A stretch of DNA of 64,000 nt from Asterias rubens. Taxonomy: Eukaryota > Echinodermata > Asteroidea > Forcipulatida > Asteriidae. The position numbers and the translations under genes were made by a program. Numbering within the stretch: the first letter of the stretch is position 1; every line of letters begins with the position of its first letter. Of this stretch, positions 34,851 to 46,198 are shown one piece after another. The stretch lies in the NCBI RefSeq assembly GCF_902459465.1, contig NC_047063.1, positions 2,790,001 through 2,854,000 on the forward strand, given 5' to 3'. The notes below the pieces were generated by a model. The model was not told where the DNA came from. It ran no database searches and saw only the letters and a list, made by a program, of their open reading frames with translations.

Positions 34851-35730
34851 TTAAAAGGCAGTGGACACTATTGGTAATTACTCAAGATAATTATTAGCAT
34901 AAAACCTTACTTGGTAACGAGTAATGGGGAGAGGTTGATAGTATATAAATATTGACTGCTTCGAGTGCTATGGTTAAAACTATGACTCCCGAGGTGATCC
35001 CCGGAGCGTTCTATTTTCCCAAGGCGAAGCTGAGGGAAAATAGAACGCTCCGGGGATCACAGAGGGAGTCATAGTTTAAACCATTGCACGAGTAAAAGCA
35101 GCCAATATTTGTTTAATAACACCCCAGACATTTCTAAAAACTGAACAATTAAGTTACAGACCTGAATGCTACAATCCACAGATGATGCGAATACAGATTG
35201 CGAAAACTTTACTAATGTAGTGTCATGTAATCCGAAATGGTTACAGACTATTAATTTATCATCCTCGTACACGCAACGGACGTCTGGGTAGTGCACGCCG
35301 TGTGCTAGTCTTTCGGACTAGCGCACGGCAAACCGATGCACTATCACACGGCCGTGGTCTAGCAAAACTAAGACATATCATGTGACGCGCTCTAAACCAA
35401 TGAAAAGGCAGAATATTGGTAAGGGGTGTTATAATATAAAACATTGTGAGAAACGGCTCCCTCTGAAGTAATGTAGTTTTTGAGAAAGAAGTAATTTTCA
35501 ACGAATTTGATTTCAAGACCTCAGATTTAGAATTTGAGGTCTCAAAATCAAGCATCTGAAAGCACACAACTTCGTGTGTCAAGGGTGTTTTTTAATTCAT
35601 CATTTCCTCCCATCTCTGATGACCAATTGAGCTCAAATTTTCACAGGTTTGTTATTTTATGCATATGTTGAGATACACCACGTGAAAACTCTGGTCTTTG
35701 ACAATTACCAATAGTGTCCACTGCCTTTAA
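34851..35730 (+). mobile_element. MITE-1 copy split by a foldback element
   Basis: Left part 34851-34945 and right part 35433-35730 make one full copy (TTAAAAGGCAGTGGACAC to GTGTCCACTGCCTTTAA). The ~485-bp insert sits in the GATAGTATA/AAACATTGTG segment. Confidence 0.85.
34945..35432. mobile_element. Foldback element nested in MITE-1
   Basis: A long hairpin, 34945-35111, has arms of about 75 bp with CTATGACTCCC, TGATCCCCGGAGCG and TTCTATTTTCCC around the loop AAGGCGAAGCTGA. The rest runs to GGGGTGTTATAATA, whose complement AATAACACCCC occurs at 35115-35126. It has no ORF of note. Confidence 0.7.
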
Positions 35731-36604
35731 TATTATTTCTGCTACTTTATTAGTAGGTCAGTTAATTGTGTTATAGTTCAGTGATCCATGAGTTTAAGGT
35801 TCAAATTCTGCTATAGGTACAGTTAAGTTTGTTGTATTTTCGAATTTTCAGTTATTTCTTTTTGACCCACGCACAGTTTCAATTTTTTGTATACATTGTT
35901 ATACTAAATGGTCCCTAACAGAGGAAATGTATCTGTAACTTCCGTTGGATTTACTGGTGTGGGTATCCTCCATGGTCACTGGACCCACCAGTGATACGTA
36001 AACATTGGATAAATAAAACCCTCAAGGCAATGTAATTCAGCGCTTTCTTGTAATCACAACATTGATTTGCTGAAAACACGCCAGACAGAAATCCTGTTTT
36101 AACGGAACTATGTTAAAAGAGAAAGACTCTATACGCTAACTCTGGTTAGTTCCTCTCCATATTTCCAACGGAACAAACCATTTGTTCATTTTCTTAACAC
36201 CCAAGCACAAATAGAAGTATAACTGAGGTAATTATTTAAAGGGATACAACAAAAAATTATATCATTTTTTTGTCTCGTGCTTATCACATAATTATTGCTG
36301 AGGGCAAAACTAAATCAATTGAATAAAGTTTGTATAAAAATGGCCAATACTTTGTCTTTTTATGCACTGATGATGCCAAGGCCATTCATTGCTCTTTACA
36401 AGAGTTCAACCAAATGTAGGAATGGCACAGTTTAACAGTTTTGAATAAATTAGCAGAAATTGACCAGAGCAGGACTTGAACCTGCGCCCCGTCCAGATTA
36501 ACGAGCCGTCAGCGGTCCGTCAGCTGTAATAGTGGCCATTTCCCATGTTTGTCAATATCTTTATTCGGGGGAGGTGGGGGGGGCGCGTGCCGGTCAGATA
36601 CCAA
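35731..36604. other. Intergenic, degenerate tRNA-like pieces only
   Basis: TTCAGTGATCCATGAGTTTA and GGTTCAAATTC near 35775, and CAGGACTTGAACCTGCGCCC near 36470, look like eroded SINE heads. Nothing else can be supported. Confidence 0.35.
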
Positions 36605-36755
36605 CATAAGGGCTAAACAGTTGGTCTAGCACCATCACATTAATCCGAAGGCTGCAGGTTCAAGTCCCACTCTAGTCAATCTCTTTGTTAAACTCCAACT
36701 CACTTAAAACATACCCAATCAGTTTCCCTTGTGGTTTATTATTTGATAAGTTTCC
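36605..36755 (+). mobile_element. SINE-1, tRNA-derived
   Basis: GGCTAAACAGTTGGTCTAGC, GCAGGTTCAAGTCCCACTC, TAGTCAATCTCTTTGTTAAA and CAGTTTCCCTTGTGGTTTAT. Confidence 0.75.
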
Positions 36756-37835
36756 GACAATACCAAACTCTATAGTAGTAAACTGATTGCGTGCGGTGTT
36801 TGGGTCGATGAACTTTACATTAATATAGTACTCTCGACTGATATGACGCATATCAAACAGTCAGGGTAGGTTGAGTCAAGGAAATTACGTGGTGCTTGTA
36901 GGAATGTACTCTATTGTTCGTAACAAATTATGGTGACGATAGCTTGGGGGGGGGGGGGGGGTGGTAACACTATATCTATCAACCCTACCCTAACAATGCA
37001 ACATGTCCCTATCTAGGATTGTGTCCGTATCAGTGATGTCATTCGTTCATGACAATGGAACTCAAACAATACATTATGTTCTTGTGTCATCGAGAGGTCG
37101 TTGTACTTTTTTTTGGATGGGGTGATCTGTTTATTAATATGGCCATGATGTTTTCGAAACGTTATATGGGGATTCAGTGAATCCTGGGTATGATGTATTA
37201 TCAAATACAGCCTCCACTCCTTCAAGTTATTAAATAAGGGTGGGCGACCAGATTGGGGAAAGGAAATTAACAGTTACAAAATATATCAACAACGTTACCA
37301 CAACCATGGTAATGAATTGTCCATTGGGGGGAAATTGATCATTCAAACAGAAGATAGTGTAGGTGACGGTGTGGGAGGAGGGCAAATTTGGGGTGGGAGT
37401 ATTCGTGGGATTTAGCTTGGAGGAGTTTGGGTGGGAAGCTTTGAATCAGGATGAAATGGTTAGTTGGTAGGTTTAAGAATTTATTAGTTTAATTTATTTT
37501 TAATTTTATTGGAGACAAGGCCGCGGACGGCCACTTCAAAGTCCTACAATCAATTGATTTGGATTCTCAACTTAATTGCAATTATAGCCTAACACACCTC
37601 TTGCGTGTTCTGTATTCTGGTTGGCTGAAACATGGTCACGTGGGATGAACTATTATAGGCTAGTGATCGCGCGCGCATGTGTTGCGGGAATAGTACCAGA
37701 GCGGGCACTAGTCTTTGCAAGTAGTGCCCGCGGTAACAGCGCCCTCTCTTGACTTGAACCGTGAACAACAACTACAAAACTCCTTTTTCCGTTCTTATTT
37801 GACATTTAAGACCGAGCTGTGTTATAAAACTTATA
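36756..37835. other. Intergenic, nothing recognised
   Basis: Contains a G run at 36946 and a short hairpin at 37697-37732 (GCGGGCACTAGT / AGTAGTGCCCGC) just before the 37836 foldback. Confidence 0.4.
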
Positions 37836-38008
37836 TTGACTGGCATAATTCGGTAACTAGTATACCTCTATTCCCACGAGGGCCTGTGAGTGACCAGAAG
37901 AGGGGCCTATTTCCCTCAGCCTTCGACCTCGGGAAATAGGCCCCTCTTCTGGTCACTCAAAGTCCCTCGTGGGAATAGACGTATACTAGTTACCTCGTTG
38001 CCAGTCAA
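37836..38008. repeat. Long foldback hairpin
   Basis: Arms of about 78-80 bp, 37836-37915 and 37931-38008. They share TTGACTGGC, GTAACTAGTATAC, CTATTCCCACGAGGG and GTGACCAGAAGAGGGGCC, with only a few mismatches, around a 15-bp loop. The loop and its borders resemble those of the 34945 foldback in the opposite sense. Confidence 0.85.
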
Positions 38009-38017
38009 TATGTGTAT

Positions 38018-38125
38018 ACCAGTTGCCAACTACTCCTGGAGGCTGAAACAACGGTTACCCCTTCACACTCTGAATGGTAGTAGACATGGGTATCATCAAC
38101 TAGGAGCTTGGTTGGTAGAGCAGAA
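38018..38125 (+). repeat. Dispersed repeat pair member (also 57265)
   Basis: CCAACTACTCCTGGAGGCTG, GGTTACCCCTTCACA and GGGTATCATCAACTAGGAGC match the 57265 copy. Confidence 0.6.
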
Positions 38126-38144
38126 TGCACTACCTCCCAAAATG

Positions 38145-38265
38145 TTACGAAGCAATTACGGTAAAGTGCCTTGCTCAAGGGCACAAGTGTCAAGAGCCGG
38201 GATTCAAACCCACACTCTGCCGCTGACAACACCAGAGTTTGGGGTTGGTGAACTAGACTGAGAAT
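38145..38265 (-). mobile_element. SINE-2 head fragment
   Basis: Complement has GTGTGGGTTTGAATCCCGGC, GACACTTGTGCCCTTGAGCA and AGGCACTTTACCGTAATTGC. Confidence 0.65.
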
Positions 38266-38466
38266 CATCATAATTCATTCTCCTCACTGTATGGATTTGA
38301 CAGATCTGACAAGAATGGTAAGGGGGGGGGGACACCTTGCATTATTGATGATTGTTAACTTTCATAGACGCTAAATGTTTGTATGAGAGAGATTGGCGGT
38401 TGTCAACTTGGCGCTTATATTCCCCTTTTGGGAGTTTGCCGAGTTTCCTTGATGATAAGATCATCT

Positions 38467-38514
38467 AAACAAACAAACAAACAAACAAACAATCAAAGAA
38501 ACAAAGAAACAAAG
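38467..38514. repeat. CAAA microsatellite
   Basis: (CAAA)n with a few interruptions, upstream of gene C. Confidence 0.85.
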
Positions 38515-38884
38515 CATAGGCCTACAACAAATTATCGATGAATGTCAAGGCAGGCTATGAAATCCCACAGGGAGTAACGTCATTTAATGGACTGACCATG
38601 GGAAAGGTTTCCCTACCATGCCGCTTCCCGTAGCCTGCCCTTATTGAATTACATCACTAGATCTGTGGCACAAGCAAAGTCATTGAGTCTACATCCTGTG
38701 GCGTTACATTAGCTTTGAATGTAACCCCATAATCACCCAAATATGATGTGCTGACTTCCTATTGGTAGGCCCATAAAGCTATAATAGCCCATACCTCAGA
38801 GTGTTCCAATGAAGTTACTCACACAACCAGGATTGAGGATGTTGAATCGTAAATACTTCTAAAATCACAAAGACCGTCGTCGGT

Positions 38885-38892
38885 TATAAAAG
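38885..38892 (+). promoter_or_regulatory. TATA box of gene C
   Basis: TATAAAAG in the context GGTTATAAAAGGCC, 179 bp upstream of the gene C start codon, which leaves room for a 5' leader of about 150 nt. Confidence 0.6.
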
Positions 38893-39070
38893 GCCAAACA
38901 GTTCTCTCCCAAACTAAGGAGTGATCCTCGCCTCTGAATCAACTCTCATAATTTGCAGGGAACTTGTTGTGAGGTTTTTTTCTTCAGAGTTCATAGAGCA
39001 TTCTTGTTGCAGGGAAACTATTTGTACCTTTGACTTTTGTTTTGACTTTTGAACGAGAGCGAACTCCAAG

Positions 39071-42000
39071 ATGTCAAGAGTTGGATTACAGATTTTGGTT
39101 GCAGTCTTCGCAATGGCGTACATTGAGAGCGCTTCTGGATGTCAATGTACAACACTACATCCTCAGCAGCATTACTGTAGGGCACTCTATGGTGAGTACT
39201 TGTAACAAATAAATCCCCACCCCCCAAACTTTAGAAGCCATTTTGGACTTTAGTTATATGGCAAGTGTGAGGAGGATTCTAAAGTTGGTTCGGAACAACT
39301 CCACTGACACAATAACAACACTATGGTTTGACAAATAAATCAACCCCCCCTTCCCACCTTTTGGACTTATGGCAAATGTGGGGATGATTGGTCCGAAAAA
39401 CTCCACTGACAAAACACTAACAGCACTATTTTGTATTGAAAACTTTTTCTTCTGTCAAAAAGGGTCAAAATCAATACAGTCAAATCAGCATTTTACAAAA
39501 CTCCGATATGAAGGTGCTGGATTTGTTGGAATCAAAATAAAATGTCTAGTGTGATGTGTGATGATAGTTTGTGTAAACATGCTTGAAACAATCAAAGAAA
39601 GAATGTTGTTTTACTTTGCCTTTATAAAACAATGCATACTTCTTATTCATAGTTGTGTCAACAACTTCTTATCTTTTTATTTATAAAAAAAACTGTCATC
39701 AATATTTAGTGTGAAAAGCAATTTAATTTGTTTCAATGTTTTCCCGACTCCTTTTTCCCTGAAAAGAACTTGTGTGTACAAAATATAACGTAAAACACAG
39801 ATCTAGAAAACTCTTGCAGATACACTATGTTTACAGTTGATGTGAAAACCAGGAAAGAAATCTGATAACAGTTATCTTAAAAAGAAAACAGGATAATTTT
39901 AATCTTGAAAATATTTTTAAGGTTAACCCTTCGGCTTTAAATAACAAGTTTATGTTAAGTAACATTTGTTAAAGGGAAGGTATAAGTTTGATAATCGCTT
40001 AAAGGCAGTGGACACTATTGGTTATTACTCAAAATAATTATTATCATAAAATCTTTCTTGATTACGAGTAATGGGGAGAGGTTGATAGTATAAAACTTTG
40101 TGAGAAACGAATTTGATTTCGAGACCTCAGATTTAGAATTTGAGGTCTCAAATCAACCATCTAAAAGCACACAACTTCGTGTGACAAGGGTGTTTTTTCC
40201 TTTCATTATTATTTCGCAACTTCGACGACCAATTGAGCTCAAATTTTCACAGGTTTGTTATTTTATGCATATGTTGAGATACACCAAGTGAGAGGACTGG
40301 TCTTTGACAATTACCAATAGTATCCAGTGTCTTTAATGTGGTTACGTGAAGATGTCATTTTTTTATAATTATACCCCAAAATTTGAATCTGAAAAGCGTA
40401 ACTGACAGTTATTAAAGTTTAGTTAGCCAACAAATTGATCGTAATTTCTAGCAAGGAACGTCAAATGCATTTTCATTTCGCAAAATTGATTGAAATCAAG
40501 TTAGTTAATATTACTTGATAGATATTTTCCTTTAGTCCAAGGGGTTACTACTTTCATTTGATATGCTAAACAAAAATACATCAATGATTAGCAATAGAAA
40601 AGTTCAAGCAAAAAATGTATTTATTGTTGGGACCAAACATAACCCAACACTACCTTTTTTGCACTGTACTTGGCAAAGGCATGACAGTATGATTGATTTA
40701 TTTTTTATTATTTTTAATAACATCATCATCAGTCAAACATTACCTGGCGAAAAAAAGGCCTTAATGTTTTGGACTTTCTCTGTAAAAGAAATCTTGTGAC
40801 TGATGCAACTATGAAAACTGGCAATGGTCCAGGGGGTGACACCCCTATGTTCTAAAACCCCAAGGGGCTGAAAGGGCAGCAAGATTAATAGCACCTTTTA
40901 TTAATCATGTTCTCATGTTCCACACCTGTAAGATTAATACATGTGCGTAAATGCCTCAACTGCTGGGAGTAAAGGTTGTTTAAATCACTGCCTAGTGGTG
41001 ATTTATTTTCTTTCAGTCTGACAATATTTGTAAAGTTTATTGGTCTTGTGAGACCTTCAAACCTGCCTGATCTCCTGGGTTAAGACAACACCAGGAAAGT
41101 AACCATGGTGGCAACACTATCACGCAACATTAAAGGGTTTGTGTATGTTTGGTAATGACGCTGAAATTTCATAAGACAACAGCAATTAAGACCAAGTCAG
41201 CTCAGAGCAGAAAGGAGTTATAAGACATAAAAAGCCTAGAAAGACCCCCCCCCCCCCCCCCCGGGAATCTCCATAAAACTTTTCAAGGTCATTGATAAAA
41301 ACGTTTAAAGTACTTTAGTTATTTTGATAAATCATAGAAAAGTTAAAATTACTTAAAGGCACTGGACACTATTGGTAATTACTCAAAATAATTGCGAGCA
41401 TAAAACGTACTTGGTAACGAGCAATGGAGAGCTGTTGATAGTAAAAAACATTGTGAGACCTCAGACTTAGATTTTGAGGTCCCATATGTACATGCTCATC
41501 TGCTTTGTAACTGCTAAGCAATATTTTCTGCTTAAGCGACTCTATGAAATGGGTCCAGAACATTTGTTTTCTTTCTGTAATGAGGACAACGAATGACTCT
41601 TTCTGCTCAAAGAACATGAGTGAAATAAAAATATGACGAGGCAAAACGGAGGCAGGATGAAAGCGATCATTTGGTTATTTCTTGGCACAGTAATTGTCTT
41701 TTATGTAACAAACATTTTCACTCTTTTTCAGTCGTCCGTGCCAAAGTGGAATCCCTACAGTGGCAGCTGATCCAAAGGTTGCCAACAGAGCCACACATGG
41801 TGCCGGAAACTGAGACAGACACGGTGACGAACCCGACCACAGACACACCAGCCAGTGGTCGCACAAGCACGCCAGACAAGGAAGTTAAGAACCATACCGT
41901 AGCAACATCCCCGACACAGCCAACCACCGATCGCCTGCCAGTGTCAGTGACCACAAGCAAAGCAGATGAGGCGGCCGTTACTGAAACGGATCCCGTATCA

Positions 42001-45000
42001 AACCCTGACGGTAATTGAAACTTATTGTAATTTTATCTCAAACGATTACCAAGAAGTAATGACTCCATTAATGTTAACATTATTTTTTACCTGTAGTAAC
42101 ACTAGTCTTATCAGTACAACAGTCCACTTAACTGTAGAACCAGTATTACCAAAGTCACTTTATTGCATAGTCAACTTGTGTACATGCTTTGATAAGCCAA
42201 ATAATAAAGCAATAGGTATGAACTGTGAAAAACTTCTTTTTTCTTCTTATTTAAACAAACTGCTCATCATCCGGCCTTTCAAGGTCAATGCTAAAAAAAA
42301 AAAAAAAAATTGGGTTCACTTTGCACCTAATATCAAAACCTTTAACCCCCATCCACAAGTGCCAAAAAACTCTAGTGAAACTGTAAGGGGGCAGGGGGGG
42401 GGGCACAAGGGGGTGAACTTATGGCTAGCTAGAACTGGTAATTTAGTTTTCGTTAAACAAGTGTCCCCCCCCCCTTGCAGCACCCTTGTTATATTTTATA
42501 AGATTATCTGATAAGAGTTATAAACAAAAACGCCCCAGGATTGGCAGCATTTTGTGCCACAGCACCTTTATATGGTGCTATGTAAAATGAGTAGGTCTCA
42601 TAATTCAAACGCAGTCCCACATACCTAGCAGGAAATACTGTATGTTGAATTGCCTTGAGTTTCACTGAGTGATGGATAATAGCGCTTGATAAGAAGCCAC
42701 TAATATTAAATGGAAAATAAGTTTGAAAATCATTGAAACTATCACATTAAAGCTTATAAAAATTTCACTCTGTTAATTTTGTAGCAAGCATCTCCAAGAA
42801 AACAACGATAATTATCCCATTCCCATATAATGTTATATACAGAGGTATTTCTGTTTGTGTTGAGTAGAAGATAAAATGGCACATAAATTTGCATTCCTGC
42901 GACAGATTTTCAGGACAACATCGGACAACAATCTTGGCCTCCTCTTGATGCGATGCCAGGTCATCGTCGAGACGATGAGGAACTAAAGAGCATCATGAGC
43001 CAAGAACCCTGGAACTACGAGATATTATACACCGTCAAGATCCAGAAGGTCTACAAGACGGTAGAGGGGAAGACGGACTCCATGAGGGAAGGAGAGGAGG
43101 TTCAGATTAAGAGTTTCTATCCGGGAGGAATGTTCTGCGGTGTGGAGCTCAAGAGAGGAAAATCCTACGTTTTAGGAGGTGAGGGAAACTGGTTTGTGGT
43201 TTTTAGGGGGGTCAAAAGTATGCAATCAGGACAACTGTGAGATTATTATTATATTAGGACATTGACAAAGTAGGGTATGCAAACATATGGCTAGATAGCT
43301 CAGGTGGTAGAGCGCCACTCCAAACCAATTTGTCTTTGTTCAACCCAAATCATTTAACATTTACCCAGTTAGTTTCCCTTGTGGCTTATAATTGATATCA
43401 GATCGGAGGGCTGCGGGGCTCTCGCCCGGCTGCAGTGGGGGCCCGGCACGGGGCCCCGACTTGGTGGAAAGACGGTGTTCTGGGAGCACGGCAAAGTGCA
43501 GAGTCGGAGGCACTCTTGTCGGAGTGGTGGCTCGTGGGGGCCAGCGGCGCTCCGTCCCCCACGAGTGTTCCGTGAGCTAGACTCTGAAGGCGTGACCTGT
43601 GTAATGTATGTAAGACAGGACCACAAACCATGGAGCACCTCCTGAGATGTCCCCTACCACTGGAGCTAGAATGCAGAACTGAGGACCTTGCAGATTACAA
43701 TGATATCGCTAGGAACTGTGTTCAGTTCGGGCTGAAACACAATATCTAGTGTGTGTGGACACGATAATTAAGAAGAAGATTGAGATCAGAAGCATACTTT
43801 TCTTACTTTAGAAAGATCCAATCTTAGAGTCAATCTTAACTCAGGAGACATGCAAGCAAAGTTATGACACCTTTTCAGTTACTGTCCTTTTGTTCTGTTC
43901 ACCTTAAGTTTAGTCTTTTGACTTGTACTAATTATTTTGCTTTTTATCATGTGTCGATCTCCTTTTTGTTTTATATGTAATATCACCGTTTGTTCATTGT
44001 CCTTTTAGTTTTCAGTAGCCTCTATCTACTTAATAAATTGATTTATATTGCAATTAATTTTCCATAAAAGATAAGTGTACTTAGTGGAGTTGAACAAACC
44101 CAGTCTAAAGAGCTCCACTCAAAATACAAAAAATACAAACAATTTCATTGTAATGACAACTAGAGAGGGCGCTATTGCAGCCCACCACAAATAAAATAAA
44201 AAGTTTATGTATGGAGCTGGTTGGTTGACACAATCCAGAGCAAAAACTTAACCAGTATCTATCATCACCAGCGTGTTGTGATAGTCGTTCTTGGGGTGAT
44301 AGCGGTCTATGGTGAGAGCCCGCCCTCTTGTGATAGCGGTCCATGTAGAGATATTAATAAAAAGAAGAGTCTTGAACAAAGAAAACGAAAATGCTCCATC
44401 AACCTCCAGACACTTCCACTATGAACGGCCTGGATGTGATTTCTCTACTAAAATGGAGATGTGATTTCAGTAGATGTGATTTAAGAGCTATAATGTGATT
44501 TTGTCAGGGATTATCTAAAATCACACCCGAGCCAGAAATCACATCTAGGATTAAAGTCATTAAACTCCAAAATCACATTCTATGTTAGCGCCTTGCTAAA
44601 ATCACATCCACTGTCTGAATTGTTAACTAAAATCACATCCACTGTCTGGGACCTGGCTATATTAACATCGGATTTTCGCACCTTTCAAAATCACATTCAG
44701 TATTAAGTGATAACCAAAACCAATGGCCCAAAGGAGATAGACAGCTCTGCTATTCAATATCACATCCTTGTGGTCATTCACAATAGTCGTAATGATGAGG
44801 TATTAATTAGAGTACTAACTTTAATTTGTTTTGACTATAGGTGCTATCCAGGGTCAGATTGGCAGATGTGACTTGGTACTTGAGTATAAGACTGTCTCCA
44901 AAAGACAAAAGCAAGGACTCCGCAGCAACTACGGCCAATTCTGCGACAAATGTCAGGTAATACAAACTTTCTTATTACTGCCCAGAGGAATTAGAAATAA

Positions 45001-46198
45001 GTTAAATGTTTCAAACTGATGCCAAGCACCAAACTAAGCAAATGTTCACACCTACTTACATTCATTTACCCTTCTTCAAACAACTTGTTAAAAAATAATA
45101 ATAATAGGGACACCGCCAACAAAGGGCTAGATAGCTCAGTTGGTAGAGCGCCGGCGCGGTAATCCGGAGGTCGTTGGTTCGAATCCCACTCCAGTCAATT
45201 CTTTGATCAACCCCAAAAATCATTTTAAAAAATTTACCCAGTCAGTTTCCCTTGTGGTTTTTATTGATATCTGAAAAAAACAAAAAAATCAAGATATGCA
45301 CGCTGCAAATGCTGTTCCAAAATAAAAATGCTGTACGGAAATACAAAAATATATTAATAAACCGCGTATTTCTGTTTTTAAATTTAAATAAATCCCTGTG
45401 GCAATCTTCCAAAACTGGTTTAACTCATCCAAATATTGCTAGAACACTACACCAGTGAAAATGAGCAAGAGCATCTTGCTAAATGGAGAAAACAAACAAA
45501 CAACAAGTCAGTCTCCTGACGATGACTAGATCAAGCTAGTTGAAACATCGGAGACCAAGAACTGACTCCGCGGTAGTACAGTTAATCACAATCCTATAAG
45601 CTAAAGCAGTAGTCCCAGCTTCTTTCTTTACCATCTGCCTAGGTAATAGTTAAAAAAGTAGGACAGTTCTTTTAAGAACTGAGAAGTCTCCCGAACCCCC
45701 TCTACGGTAGTAGAATAAAGCTAGACAGTTCTCTAAGAACAAACTCTACATGGTGTTACCGCAAACAAAATATATATTGATACCTCACCATGCAATGCCT
45801 CAAATCTTATATAACAAGACATTCGACACCAAGTGCGTTTTTTGATTCAGTTTTATATAAAGGTTCCCGTCTCCCAGAGATTCAGTTCTCAGACGGATAA
45901 CAGAAGTTACCTCATTATTTGTATTGGATTGCTGTTTCAGATTGCAACATGCCACTCCCCCCAATGTGCCGCCCATATGCCGGACAACACCTGCGCCTAC
46001 ATGGCCCACGACAGTTACGACAGACACGGAATCGGTTACCAAGAGGACGACTGCGTCGCAACGCACTCCAAATGCATGCCAAAAGAAGGACACGACATGT
46101 GCCAGTGGCAGAGGAACAAAGATTTGAAGCAGTGCCTGACCGAGACCGGTGCTGATGTAACACGTGAGCTTAGGAGACATCGCCAGCGTCACCCTTAA
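39071..46198 (+). CDS. Gene C: TIMP-like protein with mucin-like insertion
   Basis: Five coding exons: 39071-39191, 41732-42010, 42906-43178, 44841-44956, 45941-46198 (phases 1, 1, 1, 0, stop TAA). Predicted product 348 aa. The signal peptide has a hydrophobic core (LVAVFAMAY) and a likely cut at SASG|C. The mature N-terminus is CQCTTLHPQQHYC. After VVRAKVESLQWQL come about 110 residues rich in Thr, Pro, Ser, Asp and Glu. The core resumes at YEILYTVKIQKVYKT, MFCGVEL and KSYVLGG. Exon 4 gives GRCDL and FCDKC. The last exon keeps the family cysteines (ATC, PQC, NTC, MCQW, KQC) plus an additional DDC/SKC pair. Exon 3 was started at 42906, after GCGACAG, because the alternative acceptor at 42914 breaks the frame with the 42010 donor. 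A TATA box lies at 38885-38892. Introns hold MITE copies, a SINE and a LINE fragment. Inhibitor function is family inference. Confidence 0.88.
39999..40336 (+). mobile_element. MITE-1 copy (gene C intron 1)
   Basis: Full-length ends with an internal deletion joining TGTGAGAAAC directly to GAATTTGATTTCGAG. A further MITE-like end (TTAAAGGGAAGG) precedes it at 39969. Confidence 0.85.
40336..40405 (+). repeat. Dispersed repeat Q fragment (gene C intron 1)
   Basis: TACCCCAAAATTTGAATCTG and GCGTAACTGACAG are the complement of the gene A and B copies. Confidence 0.5.
41245..41262. repeat. 18-bp C run (gene C intron 1)
   Basis: Uninterrupted C homopolymer. Others are at 49109-49125 (17) and, in gene D intron 1, 52309-52324 (16). 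Confidence 0.9.
41353..41556 (+). mobile_element. Chimeric MITE-1 / TIR-family repeat (gene C intron 1)
   Basis: 41353-41480 is the left half of MITE-1 (TTAAAGGCACTGGACAC). From about 41505 it continues as the right end of the other family (TAAGCAATATTTTCTGCTTA, CTCTATGAAATGGG). This is either a recombination junction or a nested insertion with decay. Confidence 0.65.
43285..43392 (+). mobile_element. SINE-1 with internal deletion (gene C intron 3)
   Basis: GGCTAGATAGCTCAGGTGGTA then GAGCGCCACTCCAA, skipping the anticodon and T arms, then TTGTCTTTGTTCAACCC and TAGTTTCCCTTGTGGC. Confidence 0.75.
43393..43755 (+). pseudogene. GC-rich LINE 3' fragment (gene C intron 3)
   Basis: One frame reads DLCNVCKTGPQTMEHLLRC, then PLPLELECRTEDLADYNDIA, RNCVQFGLKHNI and a stop at about 43750. 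The C-x2-C...QTMEHLL.C pattern is the zinc-binding tail of LINE reverse transcriptases. Upstream frames are shifted. The first 170 bp are strikingly GC-rich compared with the surrounding intron. Confidence 0.7.
44433..44768. repeat. Cluster of AATCACATC motifs with an orientation switch (gene C intron 3)
   Basis: Four GTGATTT motifs (44433, 44458, 44473, 44492) are followed by seven AATCACA/ATCACAT motifs (about 44516, 44536, 44569, 44598, 44629, 44687, 44757). Spacing is irregular. Two copies extend to AAAATCACATCCACTGTCTG. Confidence 0.7.
45123..45272 (+). mobile_element. SINE-1, best copy (gene C intron 4)
   Basis: GGCTAGATAGCTCAGTTGGTA, GAGCGCCGGCGCGGTAATCC and GGTTCGAATCCCACTCCAG give a near-complete tRNA cloverleaf (6 of 7 acceptor pairs). 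The tail is CAATTCTTTGATCAACCCC and GTCAGTTTCCCTTGTGG. The shared tail shows it is a SINE, not a tRNA gene. Confidence 0.82.
45505..45768. repeat. Dispersed repeat, inverted partner of 50288-50552 (gene C intron 4)
   Basis: GTCTCCTGACGATGACTAGA, CTATAAGCTAAAGCAGTAG, AAAGTAGGACAGTTC and AGACAGTTCTCTAAGAAC have complements in the later copy. Confidence 0.75.

Noticed and set aside
41966..42511. 181-codon open frame reading past the gene C exon 2 donor
   Set aside because: It is in a different frame from the exon and contains poly-A and poly-G runs; the donor at 42010/42011 fits the gene model.
42914..42920. Alternative acceptor TTTTCAG for gene C exon 3
   Set aside because: It is a good-looking site, but it gives phase 0 against a phase 1 donor at 42010. 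The upstream GCGACAG at 42905 keeps the frame.
43379..43645. Overlapping GC-rich open frames as a host gene
   Set aside because: Several frames are open only because of base composition. The recognisable protein similarity is to a LINE tail in another frame.
45123..45200. Functional tRNA gene
   Set aside because: The cloverleaf is near-complete, but the 3' flank is the SINE-1 tail shared with at least five other copies, and one acceptor pair is mismatched.
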